Of a stretch of DNA of 20,902 nt, positions 15,182 to 20,902 are shown piece after piece. The translations under genes were made by a program, and so were the position numbers. Position 1 is the stretch's first letter. Each line of letters starts with the position of its first letter. This stretch comes from Clostridia bacterium (GTDB lineage: Bacteria; Bacillota; Clostridia; Christensenellales; Borkfalkiaceae): NCBI GenBank assembly GCA_017505675.1, contig JAFVOV010000112.1:1-20902 (forward strand), given 5' to 3'. Below the pieces are notes generated by a model that was not told where the DNA came from, did no database searches, and was given only the letters and a program-made list of their open reading frames with translations.

Positions 15182-16264
15182 ATGATAAACCAGGATTTCT
15201 TTTTAGCGCTTGAAGAACTTGAAAAGCAAAAGGGTATTTCGGCGGACGAATTTATTGCCGCGCTTGAAAATGCGCTTGTTATCGCGTACAAAAAAAGTAC
15301 GGGTGTTTCGGGCGGTGTAGAAGTAAGATTAAACCCCGAAAAAAAGGCTATTAAAATTTACAGCGTTCGTTCGGTTGTCGAAGAAGTGGTTGACCCCGAA
15401 AAGGAAATTAGCGTTGAAGAAGCGCGTGAAATTAAAAAGTCTTATAAAGCAGGCGACGTGGTAAGCGTTGAAATTATTTCAAAGAACTTCGGCAGAATTG
15501 CCGCGCAAACCGCAAAGCAAGTTTTGATGCAAAAACTTCGCGAAATCGAACACGAAAACACCGTGAACGAATTTGAAGATAAAGAAGGCGAACTTATGGC
15601 TTGCACCGTTAGAAGAATTGAAGACGGCAACGTTTACGTAGAAATCGGCGGTAACCAAATTGAAGGCGTTCTTATGCCCCGTGACCAAGTTCCCGGTGAA
15701 AAATACGAACTTAACCAAAGGCTTAACGTTTACGTTAAAAAGGTTAAAAACAGCGGAAGGCTTGCGCAGATAGTTGTTTCAAGAACGGCAAACGGTCTTG
15801 TTAAACGCTTGTTTGAAAATGAAGTTCCTGAAATTAAACAGGGCGTAGTTTTGGTTAAGGGCGTAGCAAGAGACCCCGGTCAAAGAACGAAAATTGCAAT
15901 TTATAGCGAAGACCCCACCGTTGATGCAGTAGGCGCTTGCGTTGGTAATAAAGGCGCAAGGGTAAACGCAATCGTTGCGGAACTCGGCGGTGAAAAAATT
16001 GATATTATTCCTTGGAGTGAAAATCCGCTTGAATATATTTCTAGCGCGTTGTCACCTGCACGCGTAATTAAAGTTGTTCAAACCGGTGACGAAAGCGCTA
16101 TGGCTGTCGTTCCTGATGATAAGTTATCGCTTGCTATAGGTAGAAGCGGTCAGAACGCAAGGCTTGCAGTTAGACTTACCGGTTGGAAGATAGACGTTAA
16201 GAGTGAAAGCGCTGCAATGACCGAAGTTGTAGCAAGTGAACAGACTGGTGACGTTCAGGAGTAA
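15182..16264 (+). CDS. nusA: Transcription termination/antitermination factor NusA
   Basis: NusA binds RNA polymerase and modulates pausing, intrinsic termination and antitermination. The protein has 360 residues, a normal length for Bacillota, which lack the C-terminal acidic repeats of E. coli NusA. The domains are the N-terminal polymerase-binding domain (1-130), S1 (about 136-200), KH1 with GACVGNKGARVNAIVAELGG (about 255-275) and KH2 with LSLAIGRSGQNARLAVRLTG (about 318-337). The ATG is preceded by AAGGAGAG. It follows rimP after 64 bases that hold only a weak AAGCC/GGCTT hairpin without a T tract. The hairpin in the rimP leader is the likely point of NusA autoregulation. Confidence 0.95.
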   Translation: MINQDFFLALEELEKQKGISADEFIAALENALVIAYKKSTGVSGGVEVRLNPEKKAIKIYSVRSVVEEVVDPEKEISVEEAREIKKSYKAGDVVSVEIISKNFGRIAAQTAKQVLMQKLREIEHENTVNEFEDKEGELMACTVRRIEDGNVYVEIGGNQIEGVLMPRDQVPGEKYELNQRLNVYVKKVKNSGRLAQIVVSRTANGLVKRLFENEVPEIKQGVVLVKGVARDPGQRTKIAIYSEDPTVDAVGACVGNKGARVNAIVAELGGEKIDIIPWSENPLEYISSALSPARVIKVVQTGDESAMAVVPDDKLSLAIGRSGQNARLAVRLTGWKIDVKSESAAMTEVVASEQTGDVQE

Positions 16265-16266
16265 TT

Positions 16267-16527
16267 ATGGAAAAGAAAATTCCTATGCGCACTTGTATCG
16301 CGTGTAGAGAGAATAAACCAAAGCGCGAACTAATACGCGTAGTTAAGTTCGGTGACGAGATTAAACTTGATAAAACCGGCAAGATGAACGGTAGAGGCGC
16401 TTACGTTTGCAATGATAAAGAGTGCGTTGAAAAAATAAAGAAACAAAAATTATTAAACCGCGCGTTTTCAATGCAAGTACCCGATAGCGTTTACGACGCA
16501 ATAATGGAGGATTTCCTTGGAAAATAA
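16267..16527 (+). CDS. rnpM: YlxR-family RNA-binding protein (RnpM, DUF448)
   Basis: This 86-residue protein belongs to the YlxR/DUF448 family. It has the signature MRTCIACRENKPKRELIRVV with Cys10 and Cys13, the GRGAYVC segment (42-48) and a C-terminal basic helix. In B. subtilis the family member is described as RnpM, a modulator of RNase P, so binding to structured RNA is expected. The ATG follows the nusA stop by two bases, and its ribosome binding site (GGAG) lies in the end of nusA. It overlaps ylxQ by 11 bases. The nusA-ylxR-ylxQ-infB order is the family's usual context. Confidence 0.9.
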   Translation: MEKKIPMRTCIACRENKPKRELIRVVKFGDEIKLDKTGKMNGRGAYVCNDKECVEKIKKQKLLNRAFSMQVPDSVYDAIMEDFLGK

Positions 16528-16831
16528 AAGCAAAGCGGAAACTTTCGTTGGGTTTGCAATTCGCGCAAAAAAGTTTAGAATAGGCTTAAACGCCGTTGCA
16601 ACGCTTAAAAAGGCAAACTTATTGATAGTTTGCAAAACGGCGAGCGAAAACACCGTTAAAGACGCGGGAAAATTAAAGCGTAAATTTAATTGCCCTATGC
16701 TTATTACGGTTGAAAAAACTTTAGAAGAAATTACGCACAGAGAAAACGCAAAGGTTATGGCTATAGCGGATTTTGCGCTTGCCAAAGCGATTTTAGATAA
16801 TTCGGAAAAGGATTTTATAGCGAGAGATTAG
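16517..16831 (+). CDS. ylxQ: YlxQ, L7Ae/L30e-family ribosomal-type protein
   Basis: This 104-residue protein has the L7Ae/L30e fold seen in YlxQ: FVGFAIRAKKFRIGLNAVAT at the N terminus, LLIVCKTASENTVKDAG for the second strand and helix, and FNCPMLITV for the next strand. Members of this fold bind kink-turn RNA. The cellular job of YlxQ is not well defined. It starts at TTG 16517, chosen because GGAGG ends six bases upstream inside ylxR and no ATG fits. The 11-base overlap with ylxR suggests coupled translation. infB follows after 13 bases. Confidence 0.88.
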   Translation: MENKSKAETFVGFAIRAKKFRIGLNAVATLKKANLLIVCKTASENTVKDAGKLKRKFNCPMLITVEKTLEEITHRENAKVMAIADFALAKAILDNSEKDFIARD

Positions 16832-16844
16832 GAGAACTCAAAAT

Positions 16845-19490
16845 ATGGCTGAAAAAAGAGAAATGCGTATCGAAAATATTAAAAAAGCGAGCGAGATAAT
16901 TAAAGGCGGTCAAATTGAAGAATTTATTAAAGGTAACGGTAAATTTGAAACTTCCGTCAAAGGCATTAAAACCGCGCTTGAAGAAAAATTGAAGGCTTTA
17001 GAAACTGCTAGAAAAGAAAAAGAATTAGCAGAAGTTAAAGCCGTAGAAGTTAAAGAAGAAGCGGTAAAAGTTGAGCCTGTAGAAAAAACCGCTCCTGCGC
17101 CCACGCCTGCCCCCGAAAAGGTTGAAGTAAAGGTGGAAAAGGTTGAAGAAGTTAAACCTGAAGAACCTGTAAAATCTGAAGTTAAAGAAGTGGAAAAACC
17201 TGAAAAGGTTGAAGAAAAAGCGCCCGTACAGGAAGAAAAAGAAAAGAAAAAAGAACCTGCGCCTGCGCGCGAATTCGCTCCACCTGAAAGACCTTCGTTT
17301 ATCGTTAGGCGCGAAGGCCCTATTAAACGCCCCGAACGCAATACTGAAGAACGCAAACCTAGAGCGGAATTCCGTCCGCAACAAGGCGAAAGACGCCCGC
17401 AGAGGGAAGGCAGTTTTAATAAAAATGGTAACGCTCAAGGTCAAGGCGCGTTAAATCGCGGACCGAAACCGGAATTTAATAAAACAGGCGCAAGAAAACC
17501 GCAAACGACTTTCGTTGCTCCGCCTATTATTCAAAAAGACGATAAGCGCAGTTTTGCTAAAAAGAAACAGGGCAATGAAAAATCTTATGAAGAAAAGCGC
17601 GTAATAAATAAGCGTTCTTTAATCAAAAATCAAGTTGACGTTGACGATTTTGATGAAAACAAGACTGGATATAGAAAATTCCGTCCTGTTAAAAAGGCAA
17701 AGGAAAAGGCTGAAGTCAACGTAATTAAGATAGAAAAAGCAGTTATAAATACGGAAGTTATACCGCTCAAGGTTTTGAGTGAAAAAATAGGTATTACCGC
17801 TGCTGAAATCACTAAAAGGCTCTTTAAAGAGGGCATAATGAAAACTATAAACGACTCTATCGATTTTGACACCGCTGCGTTTATTGCCGCTGACCTTGGA
17901 ATTGAATTAGAGTTAAAACTTGATAAGACGGCAGAAGACGTGCTTTCTGAAGGCTTTGAAGGCGCTCCGGACGATGTTTCAATGCTTAAAAAACGTCCGC
18001 CCGTCGTTACCGTTATGGGTCACGTTGACCACGGTAAAACTTCAATTCTTGATAGAATAAGAAAGACCAACGTTACCGCAGGCGAAGCGGGCGGTATAAC
18101 CCAACATATCGGCGCGTACCAAGTTACCGCTGGTGGCGAAGTTATAACCTTCCTTGATACCCCCGGACACGCGGCGTTTACGGCTATGCGTGCGCGTGGC
18201 GCTCAAGCAACCGATATTGCAATTTTAGTAGTTGCCGCTGACGACGGTATTATGCCACAGACTATAGAAGCAATCAACCACGCAAAAGCGGCTGAAGTTC
18301 CTATTATCGTAGCGGTAAATAAGATTGATAAACCCGAAGCAAACGTTGAAAGAATTAAAACTCAACTTACCGAACACGGTCTTTTACCCGAAGAATGGGG
18401 TGGGGATACGGTGCTTTGCCCAGTTTCTGCTAAAACGGGCGAAGGGTTTGACACCTTGCTTGAAAACATTAACTTGGTTGCAGAACTTAAAGAACTTAAG
18501 GCTAACCCTGATAGAAAGGCTAAAGGCGTTGTTATAGAAGCAAAACTTGACCAAAGTAAAGGTCCGATTGCAACTATTTTAGTTCAAAACGGAACTCTCC
18601 GCGTAGGTGAAAGCGTAATCGTTGGTACTGTTACCGGTAAGATTAGGGCAATGGTAGACGATAAGGGTAGAAGAGTTAGCGCGGCTGGCCCGTCAATGCC
18701 CGTATCTATAATGGGTCTTGACGACGTTCCGAACTCCGGTGATATTCTTTACGCCGTAGAACACGAAAAACTTGCTAAATTAGTTGCTGAAGAAAGACAG
18801 AATAAAGAAAAAGAAAATCAACTTAAAGCAGCGTCAAAAGTTACGCTTGACGACGTGTTTAATAAGATTGCAGAAGGCGAAATGAAAGTATTACCGCTTA
18901 TAGTTAAGGCTGACGTTCAAGGTTCGGTTGAAGCGGTTAAACAGTCGCTTGAAAAACTTTCTAACGCAGAAGTTAGGGTAAACGTTATTCACGCTGCGGC
19001 AGGCGCGATAAAAGAATCGGATATTATGCTTGCTGAATCTTCAAAAGCAATTATTATCGGCTTTAACGTTCGCCCGGATAGCAACGCTAAACAAGTTGCA
19101 GAAAGAAGCGGTGTTGATATTAAACTTTATAGAATTATTTACGAAGCAATTGAAGACGTTGAAAGAGCGCTCAAAGGTATGCTTGCGCCCAAGTTTACTG
19201 AAGTTTATATGGGTAAAGCGGAAGTTAGAGAAGTGTTCAAGATTTCCGGCGTAGGTCAAGTTGCAGGTTGCTACGTAACTGAAGGCAAGATTATAAGAAG
19301 CGGAAAACTCCGTATTTACCGTGATGACGTTATGATTTGTGAAGGTAACGTTATGCAACTTAAACGCTTTAAAGATGACGTAAAGGAAGTTGCTCAAGGT
19401 TATGAATGCGGTATTTCTATCGAAAGATTTAACGATATTAAAATCGGTGACTTTATTGAAAGTTATCAGGTAGAGGAAAATAAAGCGTAA
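16845..19490 (+). CDS. infB: Translation initiation factor IF-2
   Basis: IF-2 is the GTPase that brings initiator tRNA to the 30S subunit and promotes subunit joining. In this 881-residue protein, residues 60-300 are a low-complexity linker first rich in Val/Glu/Lys/Pro, then in Arg/Lys/Asn, probably disordered. An IF2_N module lies at about 305-357. The GTPase domain has G1 GHVDHGKT (392-399), G3 DTPGH (438-442), G4 NKID (492-495) and G5 SAK (528-530). Then come the beta-barrel, domain 3 and the C-terminal initiator-tRNA-binding domain. The extreme N terminus does not look like the usual first IF2_N motif. The ATG follows GGAGAACTC, and the stop overlaps the rbfA start by one base. Confidence 0.96.
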   Translation: MAEKREMRIENIKKASEIIKGGQIEEFIKGNGKFETSVKGIKTALEEKLKALETARKEKELAEVKAVEVKEEAVKVEPVEKTAPAPTPAPEKVEVKVEKVEEVKPEEPVKSEVKEVEKPEKVEEKAPVQEEKEKKKEPAPAREFAPPERPSFIVRREGPIKRPERNTEERKPRAEFRPQQGERRPQREGSFNKNGNAQGQGALNRGPKPEFNKTGARKPQTTFVAPPIIQKDDKRSFAKKKQGNEKSYEEKRVINKRSLIKNQVDVDDFDENKTGYRKFRPVKKAKEKAEVNVIKIEKAVINTEVIPLKVLSEKIGITAAEITKRLFKEGIMKTINDSIDFDTAAFIAADLGIELELKLDKTAEDVLSEGFEGAPDDVSMLKKRPPVVTVMGHVDHGKTSILDRIRKTNVTAGEAGGITQHIGAYQVTAGGEVITFLDTPGHAAFTAMRARGAQATDIAILVVAADDGIMPQTIEAINHAKAAEVPIIVAVNKIDKPEANVERIKTQLTEHGLLPEEWGGDTVLCPVSAKTGEGFDTLLENINLVAELKELKANPDRKAKGVVIEAKLDQSKGPIATILVQNGTLRVGESVIVGTVTGKIRAMVDDKGRRVSAAGPSMPVSIMGLDDVPNSGDILYAVEHEKLAKLVAEERQNKEKENQLKAASKVTLDDVFNKIAEGEMKVLPLIVKADVQGSVEAVKQSLEKLSNAEVRVNVIHAAAGAIKESDIMLAESSKAIIIGFNVRPDSNAKQVAERSGVDIKLYRIIYEAIEDVERALKGMLAPKFTEVYMGKAEVREVFKISGVGQVAGCYVTEGKIIRSGKLRIYRDDVMICEGNVMQLKRFKDDVKEVAQGYECGISIERFNDIKIGDFIESYQVEENKA

Positions 19491-19861
19491 TGAGAAGAAA
19501 TAATGGAGTAAACCGTAACGATAGACTTAACGGTGAGTTTCAAAAAGAAATTTACGAAATTATATCAAGGCGACTGAAAAATCCGCTCGTAACGGAAATG
19601 TTTTCTATTTTAAGGGTGGATTGCAGTCGTGACCTGTCAAGCGCAAAGGTATACGTGAGCGTATATTCTAAAAATGAAGAAAAGCGCAAGATTACTTTTG
19701 ACGCTATAAAAGCGGATGCGAAAAAAATTCGCTTTGAACTTGCAAAAGTAATCCGCGCGCGCACCGTGCCTGAACTCAATTTTATTTTAGACGATTCAAT
19801 GGAATACGGCGATAAGATGGACAGGCTTTTTAAGAGTATTAACGAAGGTGAAAAAAAGTGA
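19490..19861 (+). CDS. rbfA: 30S ribosome-binding factor RbfA
   Basis: RbfA is a KH-fold cold-shock factor that binds 30S subunits and helps 16S rRNA 5'-end maturation. This 123-residue protein shows the family pattern: an N-terminal helix (NGEFQKEIYEIISRRLKNP), strands with VDCSRDLSSAKVYVSVYS, and the C-terminal VPELNFILDDSMEYGDKMDRLF. Start and infB stop overlap in TAATG. The stop overlaps the GTG start of the next gene by four bases (GTGA). Together with rimP and infB it makes this operon a 30S assembly and initiation unit. Confidence 0.93.
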   Translation: MRRNNGVNRNDRLNGEFQKEIYEIISRRLKNPLVTEMFSILRVDCSRDLSSAKVYVSVYSKNEEKRKITFDAIKADAKKIRFELAKVIRARTVPELNFILDDSMEYGDKMDRLFKSINEGEKK

Positions 19862-20811
19862 TAAGTTTAACCGATTTTGCAGGTAAACTGTTAAAAGAAA
19901 AAAAAGTGGCGCTAATTGCTCACGTTAGACCGGATGGCGATACGCTCGGTTCGTGTTTGGCGCTTAAAGAAGCGCTCGAATCTCTCGGCATAAAAGCGGA
20001 CGTCGTTTGCGACGATTCCGTTCCGTCGAGATTTTTCTTTTTAAATGAAGCGTCTTTAGTAAAGGGCGAATTGAACGGTGAATATTCTGCTTTAGTTGCC
20101 GTAGACTGCGCAGACGTGTCGCGACTTGGTAAGTTTGCAGAACAATTTTTGTCACATAAAAACACTTATTCAATAGACCACCACGTTTCAAACACGCGCT
20201 ATGCAAAGGTGAATTACGTTGTAGATAATGCAAGTAACGCCGAAAATATTTTAGCGCTTGTTAGCGCGCTTAAAGTGAACTTAACAAAAAGTATGGCAAA
20301 TCTTCTTGCAATGGGGATTATGACCGATACGGGTAATTTTAGGCACAAAAACGTTACGGCAAATACCCTTTATTCGGCGGGTAAGTTGGTGGAAAGTGGC
20401 GCAGACCTTAACACGATTTATTTCTATATGTTTTCCGCGCAAACTAAAGAGCGCGCAAAACTTTTCGGTATAACAATGTCAAAAATTCGTTATTTTTATC
20501 AAGGCAGATTTGCCGTTGCATCCGTTTCGCTTTCAGATATTGAAAAGGCGGGCGCTAAAGCAGATGAAACCGAAGGCTTTATTGACTTTGTTATGGGGAT
20601 AATCGGCGTAGAAGTGGGCGCTTGCGTTATGGAAACGGCTAAAAATAAATTTAAAATTAGTTTCCGCTCTAAAGGCGTTGACGTAAACGCCGTTGCCGGT
20701 ACGTTTGGTGGCGGTGGGCATACGCTTGCTAGCGGTTGCCAAATTCAAGGCGAAATTGAAGAAGTTATAGATAAAATCCAGTTTGCAGTAAGTCGTTATT
20801 TACCGGAGTAA
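19858..20811 (+). CDS. nrnA: DHH-DHHA1 nanoRNase/pAp phosphatase (NrnA)
   Basis: NrnA degrades very short RNA or DNA oligonucleotides and dephosphorylates pAp. This 317-residue protein has the full DHH catalytic set: His22, Asp26 and Asp28 in HVRPDGDT, Asp83 in AVDCAD, and the DHH triad 107-109. It also has GIMTDTGNFRH and the DHHA1 substrate-binding motif GGGGHTLASGC (from about residue 284). The start is GTG 19858, with a GAAGGTG ribosome binding site about seven bases upstream in rbfA. The rbfA-nrnA-truB order is standard in Bacillota. RecJ-type exonucleases share the fold but are much longer. Confidence 0.92.
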   Translation: MISLTDFAGKLLKEKKVALIAHVRPDGDTLGSCLALKEALESLGIKADVVCDDSVPSRFFFLNEASLVKGELNGEYSALVAVDCADVSRLGKFAEQFLSHKNTYSIDHHVSNTRYAKVNYVVDNASNAENILALVSALKVNLTKSMANLLAMGIMTDTGNFRHKNVTANTLYSAGKLVESGADLNTIYFYMFSAQTKERAKLFGITMSKIRYFYQGRFAVASVSLSDIEKAGAKADETEGFIDFVMGIIGVEVGACVMETAKNKFKISFRSKGVDVNAVAGTFGGGGHTLASGCQIQGEIEEVIDKIQFAVSRYLPE

Positions 20812-20812
20812 T

Positions 20813-20902
20813 ATGGTTGGATTCGTTAATATTATTAAACCTGCAGGTATGAGTTCCGCGTACGCGGTAGGCAGGGTTAAAAGAAAATTTAATTGCCCGT
20901 GC
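20813..20902 (+). CDS. truB: tRNA pseudouridine(55) synthase TruB, N-terminal fragment
   Basis: Only the first 30 codons are in the window. The protein starts MVGFVNIIKPAGMSS, which fits the TruB N terminus with its KPxGMTS motif, followed by AVGRVKRKFN. TruB makes pseudouridine 55 in the T-loop of tRNAs. It starts one base after the nrnA stop, with GGAG inside the nrnA end. The downstream GHxGTLDP and catalytic Asp motifs lie beyond the window, so the call rests on the N terminus and on the conserved gene order. Confidence 0.85.
   Translation, partial: MVGFVNIIKPAGMSSAYAVGRVKRKFNCPC

Noticed and set aside
17086..17280. Repeats in infB as a tandem-repeat element
   Set aside because: The repetition comes from low-complexity Glu/Lys/Val/Pro coding and not from an exact DNA repeat unit.
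17025..17444. Minus-strand frame of 139 codons opposite infB, rich in Phe and Arg
   Set aside because: It mirrors the Glu/Lys-rich IF-2 linker. It has no ribosome binding site or recognisable domain.

Overview
The window looks like a chromosomal segment of a low-GC Gram-positive bacterium of the class Clostridia, probably an uncultured gut lineage. The evidence is the PolC-family protein, the gene order ispG-polC-rimP-nusA-ylxR-ylxQ-infB-rbfA-nrnA-truB that is typical of Bacillota, purine-rich ribosome binding sites, some TTG/GTG starts, and sigma-A-like promoters with an extended -10 element. Every gene I can support is on the plus strand. The lineage below class level is a guess.

Region 1 (1-3755): the 3' part of a type IIA topoisomerase B subunit, then a complete A subunit. 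The A subunit lacks the GyrA box, so the pair is more likely topoisomerase IV (parE-parC) than gyrase. Two terminator hairpins in tandem close this operon (3768-3829).

Region 2 (3863-11922): a compact set of eight intact phage-type genes behind its own near-consensus promoter. They are a large terminase, a 103-aa unknown, a TTG-started portal, a scaffold-like protein, an HK97-fold-type major capsid protein followed by its own terminator hairpin, a connector/adaptor-like protein, a beta-rich tail-nozzle or stabilisation-like protein, and a coiled-coil protein. There is no integrase, repressor, replication, lysis, tail-tube, tape-measure or fibre gene, and no broken gene. It is either the intact head-and-packaging part of a decayed podovirus-like prophage, or a domesticated capsid/packaging module (GTA-like or otherwise). 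This is the best candidate for an undescribed system in the window.

Region 3 (11936-14535): ispG, which appears to be transcribed as a leaderless mRNA, overlaps a 507-aa PolC derivative. That protein keeps the PolC N-terminal domain, the OB domain and a complete DEDDh proofreading exonuclease, but has neither PHP half nor polymerase. It sits exactly where full-length polC is expected.

Region 4 (14543-20902): the conserved translation/transcription operon rimP-nusA-ylxR(rnpM)-ylxQ-infB-rbfA-nrnA-truB. It starts from an extended -10 promoter with a terminator-like hairpin in the leader, a good candidate for NusA-dependent attenuation. Genes from nusA onward are tightly packed with short overlaps. 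truB runs off the window end. There is no gene-free stretch longer than about 160 bases, and I saw no tRNA, rRNA, CRISPR array or insertion sequence.
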